This document shows positions 19,952 through 28,975 of a stretch of DNA of 64,000 bases, piece by piece. The position numbers and the translations under genes were made by a program. The notes below the pieces were generated by a model. It ran no database searches. It saw only the letters and a program-made list of their open reading frames with translations, and was not told the origin of the DNA. Positions within the stretch are counted from its first letter, which is position 1, and every line of letters begins with the position of its first letter. This DNA is from Prevotella sp. (GTDB taxonomy: Bacteria; Bacteroidota; Bacteroidia; Bacteroidales; Bacteroidaceae): positions 1 through 64,000 of the forward strand of contig JAEEPF010000002.1 of assembly GCA_016284635.1 (NCBI GenBank), given 5' to 3'.

Positions 19952-21199
19952 TTATTCATATCGCATGGATTTGGCAGGATGGATGTGTGAAACGAGGTAA
20001 CTGGGTGTGATCAGAACGAAGACGCAGACGAGGAGTGTGACGATGTCGAGGAGGGCAATCAGGGGGAGGTTCAGTTCCATGGGCGCCTCGCTGACATAAT
20101 AGACCTGCGGGTCGAGAGACACGAAGCCCGTGTGCTGTTGCAGCAGTACGATGCCGATGCCCAGGATGTTGCCCCAGAGCATACCCTGTCCGATGATGAA
20201 GACGGAGAACCAGAGAAAGGTATGGCGGATGGTCTTGTTGCGCGTGCCGAGGGCCTTGAGGATGCCGATCATCTGGGTGCGCTCGAGGATGATGATGAGC
20301 AGTCCGCTGATCATCGTGAAGCCTGCCACGCAGACCATGAGCACGAGGATGATCCACACGTTGATGTCGAGCAGTTCGAGCCAGGTGAAGATGGTGGGGT
20401 AGGTCTCGTAGATAGTCTGGGTGACCATCTGGTTGCCGTGGCCGTCGTCGGTACGGTTCACGTTGTCAATAAAGGCATCGGCGGTGACAGAGAGCCTGTC
20501 GAGGTTCTCGACGGTGGCTTCGACGCCTGTGCAGTGGTCTGCGTCCCAGCCGTTCAGACGGTTGGCGGCATAGAGGTCGGTAAAGCAGAGGTTCTCGTCG
20601 AAGCGCGTCATATTGGTCTGGTAGATGCCGGCCACAGTGTATTTGCGCGTCTTCACGTTCTCGTCGCCGATGAAGTAGGCAAACACCTTGTCGCCTATGG
20701 TGAGGTGGAGTTTGTCGGCAATCATCTTCGACATCAGGAGCTGATAGCGGCTGGTGGAATCGCTGAAGGCGGGTATCTCGCCCGCCACGATGTTCTGCTG
20801 GAGGAAGGTGTTGTCGAACTCTGGTCCTACGCCCTTGAACATCACACCGAGGAAGTCGTCGTCGGTCTTGAGTAGGCCCTGGGTAATGGTATAGCGCTGT
20901 ACGTGACGGACGCCTGGCTGGGCGCGGAACACCTGCATCATACTGTCGTCGGCACAGATGGTGTAGGGGTCGATGTCGTTGTACTTCATCAGGTTGCTCA
21001 CCTGGATATGTCCGCCGAAGCCAGCCACCTTGTCGCGGATGGTGTGCTTGAAGCCCAGCACCACGCAGACGGTGACGATCATCACCATCAGTCCGATGGC
21101 GACGCCCACGATGGCTATACGGATGGCAGGACGACTGACATTGCGTTTGTCGCCCTGGTCACTATAGATGCGCTTGGCTATGAAAAGTGGGAGATTCAA
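19952..21199 (-). CDS. FtsX/LolC-type ABC transporter permease
   Basis: N-terminal TM, periplasmic domain, three C-terminal TMs; RTQMIGILKALGTRNKTIRHTFL. Confidence 0.85.
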   Translation of the reverse strand: MNLPLFIAKRIYSDQGDKRNVSRPAIRIAIVGVAIGLMVMIVTVCVVLGFKHTIRDKVAGFGGHIQVSNLMKYNDIDPYTICADDSMMQVFRAQPGVRHVQRYTITQGLLKTDDDFLGVMFKGVGPEFDNTFLQQNIVAGEIPAFSDSTSRYQLLMSKMIADKLHLTIGDKVFAYFIGDENVKTRKYTVAGIYQTNMTRFDENLCFTDLYAANRLNGWDADHCTGVEATVENLDRLSVTADAFIDNVNRTDDGHGNQMVTQTIYETYPTIFTWLELLDINVWIILVLMVCVAGFTMISGLLIIILERTQMIGILKALGTRNKTIRHTFLWFSVFIIGQGMLWGNILGIGIVLLQQHTGFVSLDPQVYYVSEAPMELNLPLIALLDIVTLLVCVFVLITPSYLVSHIHPAKSMRYE

Positions 21200-21238
21200 G
21201 AACTTTGAACTTTGAGCTTTGAACTTTGAGCTTTATGA

Positions 21239-22441
21239 TTACTCATCCACTCTGCCAGGATATGCCTCGAGAGCTTTTCTCAAGACAAACAAAGCGCGCT
21301 CGAGGTCTGCTTTCTTGAGGACGTAGGCGATACGCACCTGGTTGATGCCGGCACCAGGAGTGGTGTAGAAGCCAGCGGCAGGCGCCATCATCACCGTCTC
21401 ACCCTCGTAATTGAACTCGGCCAGGCACCAGCGGCAGAATTTCTCTGCATCGTCAACAGGCAGTTTGGCCACGGTGTAGAAGGCTCCCATGGGGATGGGG
21501 GAGTAGACGCCTGGGATGCGGTTCAGACCATCGATAAGACACTTACGGCGCTCGACATACTCATCATAGACATCGCGCAGGTATTCCTCGGGGGTGTCCA
21601 AAGAGGCCTCTGCCACGATCTGTCCGATGAGGGGCGGGGAGAGGCGTGCCTGACAGAACTTCATCACGGCAGCACGCACCTTGGCGTTCTTCGTGATGAG
21701 GGCACCGATACGGATGCCGCACTCGGAATAGCGCTTCGACACGGAGTCGATGAGGATGACGTTCTGCTCGATGCCTTCCAGATGACAGGCGGAGATATAG
21801 GGCGAGCCTGTGTAGATATATTCACGATACACCTCGTCGGAGAAGAGATACAGGTCGTATTTCTTCACGAGGTCGCGGATCTGGTTCATCTCACGGCGGG
21901 TATAGAGATAGCCCGTCGGGTTGTTGGGGTTGCAGATCATGATGGCACGGGTGCGCTCGTTGATGAGCTCCTCAAACTTCTCCACCTTCGGCAGCGAAAA
22001 GCCTTCCTCGATGGTGGTGGCGATGGTACGGATCTTCGCTCCTGCTGAGATGGCGAAGGCCATGTAGTTGGCGTAGGCTGGCTCGGGCACGATGATCTCG
22101 TCGCCAGGATTCAGACAGCTGAGGAAGGCGAAGAGCACGGCCTCAGATCCGCCGCTGGTGATGATGATGTCGTCGGCAGTCACGCTGATGTTGTATTTCG
22201 CGTAGTAGTCCACCAGCTTCTCCCTATAGCTCAGATAGCCCTGGGAGGGTGAATACTCGAGAATTTCTCGGTCGATCTCTTTCAGCGCGTCGAGAGCCAC
22301 CTGCGGTGTGGGCAGGTCTGGCTGACCAATGTTCAGGTGATATACCTTCGTGCCCCGTTTCTTGGCAGCGGCAGCCAAGGGGGCAAGCTTTCTGATCGGT
22401 GACTCCGGCATCTCAATGCCGCGGACGGATATTTCTGGCAT
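21239..22441 (-). CDS. Pyridoxal phosphate-dependent aminotransferase class I/II
   Basis: LNIGQPDLPTP, NPNNPTG, SVSKRYSECGIRIGAL; internal start MPEISVRGIEMPESPIRK preferred. Confidence 0.9.
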   Translation of the reverse strand: MPEISVRGIEMPESPIRKLAPLAAAAKKRGTKVYHLNIGQPDLPTPQVALDALKEIDREILEYSPSQGYLSYREKLVDYYAKYNISVTADDIIITSGGSEAVLFAFLSCLNPGDEIIVPEPAYANYMAFAISAGAKIRTIATTIEEGFSLPKVEKFEELINERTRAIMICNPNNPTGYLYTRREMNQIRDLVKKYDLYLFSDEVYREYIYTGSPYISACHLEGIEQNVILIDSVSKRYSECGIRIGALITKNAKVRAAVMKFCQARLSPPLIGQIVAEASLDTPEEYLRDVYDEYVERRKCLIDGLNRIPGVYSPIPMGAFYTVAKLPVDDAEKFCRWCLAEFNYEGETVMMAPAAGFYTTPGAGINQVRIAYVLKKADLERALFVLRKALEAYPGRVDE

Positions 22442-22641
22442 CTTGTGTAAATTTTTGGGTGCAAAGGTATAAAAAAAATGGATAATTGACAATGGATAAT
22501 GGATAATTTTGTGTGGCGGCAGCAAATTTTTCACTTTTCACTATTCACTTTTCACTTTTTTATCGTACTTTTGCAGCGAAATTCTGTCCGCAGGATTAAA
22601 TCGTAAATCGTAAAATTGTAAATCGTAAATTAATTTTAGAG

Positions 22642-24135
22642 GTGAATTACGAGGAATTGCTTGAGACGCGTGACGTCCGTAAGACCACGAAGGTCAGACT
22701 GCCGTATGGTTATTTCTACAAGCGGTTGATCGACGGGAAATACTCCAATTTCGTGGAGTTCCACGACGAGGTGGCTGATGCCATTACCTTTAATAATAGT
22801 GTGATGGCAGAGCATGAGGCCCTGGCTGAGATCCGTTTGAAACAGCAGTTGCACTATACCCCCAACGAGGGTGACGACGGCATCTATGCCATCGCCGTAG
22901 AGGTGGGAAACTATGTCACCATTGAGCAGTTGCTCAACGAGAACCCGTCGATGGTGGCGAAGGGTGACTTTGTCATTTCCACGTTGCGCGACCTCTTTGA
23001 TGTCACCGTCGAGCTGCATGCGCACAACATCTACCACGTCTGCTATGCACCTTCGAATATCCTGGCTCGTAAGAGTGACGGTTCTGTGCGACTGCTCTGT
23101 CACGGTTCATTCTACGAGAAGATAGGTGCTGATATCCTTTATGAGGATCTGGAAGGCTTCGTAGCGCCAGAGGTGATGGCTGGCGGCAGTGCTGATGCCC
23201 GTAGTGATGTCTACTCCCTCGGACGTTTCATCTCCTGGATCTATCAGTCGTCGGGTCTGCCCTTCGAACTGAAGCATATTGTGGAGAAAGCCACCGCCGA
23301 GGCACCTGATAACCGTTATCAGACGGCGGATGCCATGCGCAAGGCTATCAACAAGGCTCGTACCATCCGTAAGACGGGTGTTTTAGGAGCCTCGGCCCTC
23401 GCCATTGCCCTCTGTCTGGTGGGATTCTATTTTTATCTGTTACCCAGTACGGAGCCTGTGGAGTTCGTCAAACCCGTGGAGGAACCTATTCCCGACGATC
23501 TGTTTGAGGATAATATGAGCGAGTATCTCGGTATTGGAGATGATCTCGACTCTGCTACTATTGCGTCGATTGTGGCAGGGGATAAACAGCGCGAAGATTC
23601 TGTCTCTGCCGACGAGAAGAAGATGCGCCTGTATAATGCAAAGGCAGAGGCCATTTTCCGCAAGCAGTTCACCAAGGCGGCTGATGTCATCATCTCTCGT
23701 GTGTATAATACAGACGCGATGAACGGTGAGCAGAAAGTGTTCGCAGCCAAATCGAAACAGATGACCGAGGACCTGGCAAAGAAGCAACAGGAACTGGCCT
23801 CGCAGACGAATCTCAGTTCTGACCGCACGCAGGCCATTGCTGCGGAGATCATCGAGAATATCACCCGTAAGAAGATGGAGGCGATGGATAAGGACTATAT
23901 CGGTCTGAGAACAGTTCCCGAGGATAAGAAGACGACGCCACAGTCTAATTATAGTACTTCGTCAGATGTGACACTTCCGACGACAACCACGACAACGCCT
24001 TCGACTTCTACCTCTACCTCTTCGCAGTCGAAGAGCAACAGCAGTCAGGATCTTTACAGACAAAACAGGGATAAGTATGGCGTAGATCCGTATGATCCCG
24101 TTGACCCCGATAATTACAATTTAAGAAAGAAATAA
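22642..24135 (+). CDS. Membrane protein with protein-kinase-like (probable pseudokinase) domain
   Basis: GTG start; C-lobe VAPEVMAGGSADARSDVYSLGRFISWIY, one TM helix; HRD and DFG motifs degenerate. Confidence 0.7.
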   Translation: MNYEELLETRDVRKTTKVRLPYGYFYKRLIDGKYSNFVEFHDEVADAITFNNSVMAEHEALAEIRLKQQLHYTPNEGDDGIYAIAVEVGNYVTIEQLLNENPSMVAKGDFVISTLRDLFDVTVELHAHNIYHVCYAPSNILARKSDGSVRLLCHGSFYEKIGADILYEDLEGFVAPEVMAGGSADARSDVYSLGRFISWIYQSSGLPFELKHIVEKATAEAPDNRYQTADAMRKAINKARTIRKTGVLGASALAIALCLVGFYFYLLPSTEPVEFVKPVEEPIPDDLFEDNMSEYLGIGDDLDSATIASIVAGDKQREDSVSADEKKMRLYNAKAEAIFRKQFTKAADVIISRVYNTDAMNGEQKVFAAKSKQMTEDLAKKQQELASQTNLSSDRTQAIAAEIIENITRKKMEAMDKDYIGLRTVPEDKKTTPQSNYSTSSDVTLPTTTTTTPSTSTSTSSQSKSNSSQDLYRQNRDKYGVDPYDPVDPDNYNLRKK

Positions 24136-24141
24136 AATAAA

Positions 24142-24594
24142 ATGAGATCAAGAACAGCAATTTGGTTTGAGTGCAAGATCCGTTATGAGAAAGTGATGGA
24201 AGACGGCTTGCAGAAGAAAGTGAATGAGAACTATGTCGTCGACGCCCTGAGTTTCAGCGAGGCTGAAGAGCGCATCATGGAAGAGATGTCCAGCTATATC
24301 AGCGGCGAGTTCGACGTGGCCGACATCAAGAAGGCTGCCTATAAGGAGATATTCTTCTCCGACGACGATATGGCCGACAAGTGGTACAAGGCCAAGCTCC
24401 AGTTCATCACCATCGACGAGAAGACGGAGAAGGAGAAGCGCAGTACGGTGACCTATCTCGTGCAGGCTGGTTCGTTCAATGGTGCCGTGAAGAACATCGA
24501 AGAGGTGATGGGTGGCACAATGATCGACTACGTCATCGCCTCCGTTGCCGAGACTTCGCTGATGGATGTCTTCGAATATAAGAAAGCAGAATGA
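24142..24594 (+). CDS. DUF4494 family protein
   Basis: 150 aa; MRSRTAIWFECKIRYEKVMEDG. Confidence 0.8.
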   Translation: MRSRTAIWFECKIRYEKVMEDGLQKKVNENYVVDALSFSEAEERIMEEMSSYISGEFDVADIKKAAYKEIFFSDDDMADKWYKAKLQFITIDEKTEKEKRSTVTYLVQAGSFNGAVKNIEEVMGGTMIDYVIASVAETSLMDVFEYKKAE

Positions 24595-25265
24595 TGTTCG
24601 ACGTCAAAGGAAAATTACATAGTGTATTGGACACATTGCCACAGGGTGTACGCCTTGTGGCAATTTCCAAGTATCACCCCAATGAGTATATTGAGGCCGC
24701 CTACGAGGAGGGACAGCGCATTTTCGGTGAGAGTCACGAACAGGAACTGCGTCAGAAACACGAGTCGCTGCCCAAGGATATCGAGTGGCATTTCATCGGT
24801 CATCTGCAGACGAACAAGGTGAAATACATCGCACCGTATGTATCTATGATTGAGGCGGTTGACTCTATGAAGCTCTTGCGGGAGATTAACCGTCAGGCAG
24901 AGAAGTGCGGAAGGGTGATCAAGGTGCTTCTGGAGCTGCATATCGCCGAGGAGGCAACGAAGTACGGCCTGACGCTCGATGCCTGTCGTGAACTCCTTGA
25001 TTCAGGCGAATGGCGCGAGATGCAGAACGTCCGTATCTGTGGTCTGATGATGATGGCATCGTTTGTCGACGACAAGGAACAGATCCGTCGTGAGATGCAG
25101 ACGGCCGCTGATTTCTTTGATGAGGTGAAGGCCAAGTATTTCGCTGACGATGATGCCTTCTGCGAACGGTCGTGGGGCATGAGCGACGACTATCCCATCG
25201 CCCTTGAGACACGTTCGACGATGGTTCGTGTGGGTACGGCTATCTTCGGCCCGAGAGTGTATTAA
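24591..25265 (+). CDS. YggS family PLP homeostasis protein
   Basis: LVAISKYHPNEYIEAAYEEGQRIFGESHEQEL, WHFIGHLQTNKVKYI, SWGMSDDYPIAL. Confidence 0.93.
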   Translation: MMFDVKGKLHSVLDTLPQGVRLVAISKYHPNEYIEAAYEEGQRIFGESHEQELRQKHESLPKDIEWHFIGHLQTNKVKYIAPYVSMIEAVDSMKLLREINRQAEKCGRVIKVLLELHIAEEATKYGLTLDACRELLDSGEWREMQNVRICGLMMMASFVDDKEQIRREMQTAADFFDEVKAKYFADDDAFCERSWGMSDDYPIALETRSTMVRVGTAIFGPRVY

Positions 25266-25279
25266 TTTCCCCTCCTGAG

Positions 25280-25319
25280 TTCTTGCGTCCCTTCGGTAGC
25301 AAGCGGCAAAGCCGAGCGG
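25280..25319. repeat. Dispersed 40-nt structured repeat, copy 1
   Basis: TTCTTGCGTCCCTTCGGTAGCAAGCGGCAAAGCCGAGCGG, identical to 45020-45059. Confidence 0.9.
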
Positions 25320-25350
25320 GAGGGGTGCCCGTCAGGGCGGGGTGGTCTGA

Positions 25351-26199
25351 TCAACGCTTTTTGAAATAATATTGCCCTCGCCGCCTGGTAATGCTCCCAT
25401 TGTTAATGGCATGCACGGGACAATGGTGATAACAGGCCAGACAACAAGTACACCGTCCGTTGTGAATCCACGCGGGCGGTGTTCCTTTAATATTATCCAC
25501 AGGACAGACCTTGGCGCACTTGCCGCACTTGATACACACATCTTCATCGACGGTGAATTTCCGGTCTGTAATCATCCGCTTATTGAAGTATCCGCCGATG
25601 ACGTAGGAATAGAGTCGGGGTGTGGCTCCCTTATCCAGTTCCTCGATGCCTCGACGCCGTTCCTCAATCATCTGGATGATATGGGGCAGTTGTAACTCCG
25701 CCAGTTCTATCTTCATCGCCTCCTTCTCTTCGGTATCGGTCTTCATAAACGGCAGACAGACATAGCTCTCGGGCATAATTACGGAAAACAGCGTCTCAGC
25801 CTGTAGCGGCTGACCGTCGGCAATATTCAACTCCGTATTCTTCGCCAGATCCTTGTTTAGGATCGTCATCGCTTCACCCATATTATCGCCACACGTCGTC
25901 AGCGCCCAGCAAAACGGACGTTCCTCGGAATTTCCGAATTCCGAGGCCTTGAGTTGGGGATTTCCAAATCCCCTCATCCTCAGCTTCCGAATAAACTCCC
26001 TGACAATCCCCGGTGGCTGCCAACCATGAGTGGGGAAGCAGAATCCAATCCGCTCCCCCACATGCCATTCATATTCATACTGTCCCTTCCTGATGAGGTC
26101 GGGTATGTAAAGCAGTTCTTCACCGATGGCGTCGGCAATCTGCCTTGCCACCCATCTCGTATTACCTGTGCCTGAGAAATAGAATATCATATCGGGCAC
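25351..26199 (-). CDS. EFR1 family ferredoxin/flavodoxin
   Basis: IFYFSGTGNTRWVA plus two 4Fe-4S motifs CIKCGKCAKVCPVDNI and CTCCLACYHHCPVHAI. Confidence 0.9.
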   Translation of the reverse strand: MPDMIFYFSGTGNTRWVARQIADAIGEELLYIPDLIRKGQYEYEWHVGERIGFCFPTHGWQPPGIVREFIRKLRMRGFGNPQLKASEFGNSEERPFCWALTTCGDNMGEAMTILNKDLAKNTELNIADGQPLQAETLFSVIMPESYVCLPFMKTDTEEKEAMKIELAELQLPHIIQMIEERRRGIEELDKGATPRLYSYVIGGYFNKRMITDRKFTVDEDVCIKCGKCAKVCPVDNIKGTPPAWIHNGRCTCCLACYHHCPVHAINNGSITRRRGQYYFKKR

Positions 26200-26215
26200 A
26201 AAGATACAAAGAAAA

Positions 26216-26270
26216 CCACAGATTACACAGATTCCGCAGAAAAAATCTGAGAAATCTGTGCAATCTGTGG
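26216..26270. repeat. Imperfect palindrome, CCACAGATT-type arms
   Basis: ccacagattacacagatt ccgcagaaaa aatctgagaaatctgtgcaatctgtgg. Confidence 0.8.
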
Positions 26271-26279
26271 TTTATTCTA

Positions 26280-27566
26280 TCAAATCTGGTCGAATGCCTG
26301 CGACAAATCTTCGATAATGTCGTCGATATGCTCTGTACCGATGGAGAGACGGATGGTCGACGGCGTGATATGCTGTTCGGCCAGTTCCTCAGGTGAGAGC
26401 TGTGAGTGTGTGGTGGTGTACGGATGGATCACCAGACTCTTCACGTCGGCCACATTCGCCAGCAGCGAGAAGATCTGCAAGGCATCGATGAATTTCCAAG
26501 CCTCTTCCTGTCCGCCCTTGATCTCGAAGGTGAAGATGCTGCCGCCGCCATTGGGGAAGTATTTCTTGTAGAGCTCGTGGTCGGGATGACTCTCCAGAGC
26601 CGGATGGTTCACCTTGGCCACCTTCGGGTGCTTGGCGAGGAAATCCACCACCTTCAGCGTGTTCTCCACATGCCGCTCCACACGCAGACTCAGCGTCTCG
26701 ACGCCCTGCAGCAGGATGAAAGCATTGAAGGGTGAGATGGCAGCGCCGGTGTCACGCAGGATGACGGCACGGATACGGGTGACGTATGCTGCAGCACCTA
26801 CGGCGTCGGCAAACACGATGCCATGATACGAAGGATCGGGCTTCGAGAGGGTGGGGAACTTGTCGTTCTGCTTCCAGTCGAACTTGCCACCATCGACGAT
26901 GACTCCACCGAGTGAGCTGCCATGACCACCGAGGAACTTCGTGGCTGAGTGTACGACGATGTCTGCGCCGTGCTCCAGCGGACGAATGAGATATGGTGTG
27001 CCGAAAGTATTGTCGACGATAAACGGAATACCATGCTTATGGGCGACAGCAGCCACACCCTCGAGGTTGAGCACATCGGAGTTGGGATTGCCGAAGGTCT
27101 CGGCATATACAACCTTTGTGTTGGGCTGGATAGCGGCTTCGAGGGCCTCGAGGTCATTCACGTTGATGATGGTGTTTGTGATGCCCTGTGTGGCCAGCGT
27201 GTGGGTGATGAGGTTGTACGAACCACCATAGAGGTTGTCGGCTGCGACGATATGGTCGCCATTCTGAACGATGTTCTGCAGGGCGTAGGTAATGGCAGCA
27301 GCACCAGAGGCTACGGCAAGACCTGCGACACCACCTTCGAGGGCCGCGACACGATCCTCAAACACACCCTGCGTCGAGTTCGTCAGACGACCGTAGATAT
27401 TACCGGCATCACGCAGTCCGAAACGGTCGGCGGCATGCTGGGAGTTGTGGAACACATAGCTCGTGGTCTGGTAGATGGGCACGGCACGTGCGTCGGTTGC
27501 GGGGTCTGCCTGTTCCTGGCCTACGTGAAGCTGTAAAGTCTCAAAACGATAATTCTTCTTACTCAT
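26280..27566 (-). CDS. O-acetylhomoserine aminocarboxypropyltransferase/sulfhydrylase
   Basis: ETLQLHVGQEQADPATDARAVPIYQTTSYVF; HSATKFLGGHG. Confidence 0.93.
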   Translation of the reverse strand: MSKKNYRFETLQLHVGQEQADPATDARAVPIYQTTSYVFHNSQHAADRFGLRDAGNIYGRLTNSTQGVFEDRVAALEGGVAGLAVASGAAAITYALQNIVQNGDHIVAADNLYGGSYNLITHTLATQGITNTIINVNDLEALEAAIQPNTKVVYAETFGNPNSDVLNLEGVAAVAHKHGIPFIVDNTFGTPYLIRPLEHGADIVVHSATKFLGGHGSSLGGVIVDGGKFDWKQNDKFPTLSKPDPSYHGIVFADAVGAAAYVTRIRAVILRDTGAAISPFNAFILLQGVETLSLRVERHVENTLKVVDFLAKHPKVAKVNHPALESHPDHELYKKYFPNGGGSIFTFEIKGGQEEAWKFIDALQIFSLLANVADVKSLVIHPYTTTHSQLSPEELAEQHITPSTIRLSIGTEHIDDIIEDLSQAFDQI

Positions 27567-27614
27567 AATCTTTTCCTTTCTTTTATTTAATATTGTTATT
27601 ATTTCTTTTCTTTT

Positions 27615-27697
27615 GCAACGGACTGCACGACTTTAGGACTTTTTTCTTTGAGGATTCAGTTCTTAGGATGAAGTCCTTTAGTCCTGTTGTCCGTTGC
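27615..27697. repeat. Imperfect palindrome, GCAACGGAC/GGACTT arms
   Basis: gcaacggactgcacgactttaggactt ... aagtcctttagtcctgttgtccgttgc. Confidence 0.8.
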
Positions 27698-27849
27698 TTA
27701 AACTTTCTGGGTGCAAAGGTACGAAGTTTAGAAATATCCACCAAATTTCTTGCATAATTCAGAAAATATCCCTAATTTTGCAGCCGAGAAAGAAAATCTT
27801 TCCATTCAGGGCTCCCGAAAGCCCCTCAAACAGAATAAAACTCTAAATT

Positions 27850-28314
27850 ATGGCTGAAATCTTGGATGAAACCGACCTGCAGATCCTCAGAACGCTGCAA
27901 AAAAACGCGAAATTGACTACAAAAGAGCTGGCAGATGCCGTCCATCTGACCCCAACACCCGTCTTTGAGCGTCAAAAACGTCTCGAACGCCAGGGCTACA
28001 TCCGTAAGTATGTGGCCATCCTCGATCCGGAGAAACTGAACCTTGGACTACAAGTCTTCTGCAAAGTGAAGCTCAAGCAGATCAACCACGAGATTGCCGA
28101 TTCGTTCGTGCGTCGCATCCAGCGCATTCCAGAGGTTACAGAGTGCTACAACACCTCTGGCGCTTATGACTATTTATTAAAGGTACGCGCCCGTGATATG
28201 AAACAGTATCAGGAGTTCGTGCTCAACAAGTTGGGTGAGATCGAGAGCCTTGCCTCCATCGAGAGCACATTTGTTATGAGTGAGGTGAAACAGTCGTATG
28301 GACTGAATATTTAG
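27850..28314 (+). CDS. Lrp/AsnC family transcriptional regulator
   Basis: ETDLQILRTLQKNAKLTTKELADAVHLTPTPVFERQKRLERQGYI. Confidence 0.93.
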   Translation: MAEILDETDLQILRTLQKNAKLTTKELADAVHLTPTPVFERQKRLERQGYIRKYVAILDPEKLNLGLQVFCKVKLKQINHEIADSFVRRIQRIPEVTECYNTSGAYDYLLKVRARDMKQYQEFVLNKLGEIESLASIESTFVMSEVKQSYGLNI

Positions 28315-28347
28315 TTGACAGTTGAGAGTTGACAGTTGATAGGTGAT

Positions 28348-28818
28348 ATGAAGACGATACTGATATTAGTAGGGAAGACGACGGATAAGCATTTCCAGGC
28401 GGGTATCACGGACTACGTAGAGCGCATCGGACATTATATGCCCTTCGAACTCGTGACGATACCTGAACTGAAGAATACGAAGAGTCTCACGGAGGAACAG
28501 CAGAAGACGGCTGAGGGAGAACTGATCCTGAAACAGCTGCAGGCGAGTGATACCGTCGTGCTGCTCGACGAACACGGCAAGGAATTTCGTAGCATAGAGT
28601 TTGCCCGTTGGCTGGAACAGAAACGTAATACCGCCCGTCGCCTTGTGTTCATCATCGGCGGACCCTATGGTTTCTCACCAGCTGTCTATGCCCGTGCCAA
28701 TGAACAGTTGTCATTGTCAAAGATGACCTTCTCACATCAGATGATCCGTCTTGTCTTCACCGAACAGGTATACCGTGCCTGTACCATCATCCGTGGCGAA
28801 CCCTATCATCACGAATAA
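28348..28818 (+). CDS. rlmH: 23S rRNA (pseudouridine1915-N3)-methyltransferase
   Basis: FIIGGPYGFSPAVYARANEQLSLSKMTFSHQMIRLVFTEQVYRACTIIRGEPYHHE. Confidence 0.95.
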   Translation: MKTILILVGKTTDKHFQAGITDYVERIGHYMPFELVTIPELKNTKSLTEEQQKTAEGELILKQLQASDTVVLLDEHGKEFRSIEFARWLEQKRNTARRLVFIIGGPYGFSPAVYARANEQLSLSKMTFSHQMIRLVFTEQVYRACTIIRGEPYHHE

Positions 28819-28832
28819 TTTTCTTTTTTCGA

Positions 28833-28919
28833 CCACGAATTACACTAATTTCACGAATTGGTTGCGCTTGGGAAGAATCGCTGGCGATTCTAATTAGTGT
28901 AATTCGTGTAATTAGTGGT
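28833..28919. repeat. Imperfect palindrome, CCACGAATT-type arms
   Basis: ccacgaattacactaatttcacgaatt ... taattagtgtaattcgtgtaattagtgg. Confidence 0.8.
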
Positions 28920-28975
28920 TTATATTTATTAGTGTAATTCGTGAAATTCGTAAAATTCGTTGTCGTTATAAAAAA

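Noticed and set aside
27560-27850. SAM or other riboswitch between O-acetylhomoserine sulfhydrylase and Lrp
   Set aside because: The structure seen is a simple palindrome of the dispersed class; no recognisable aptamer core.
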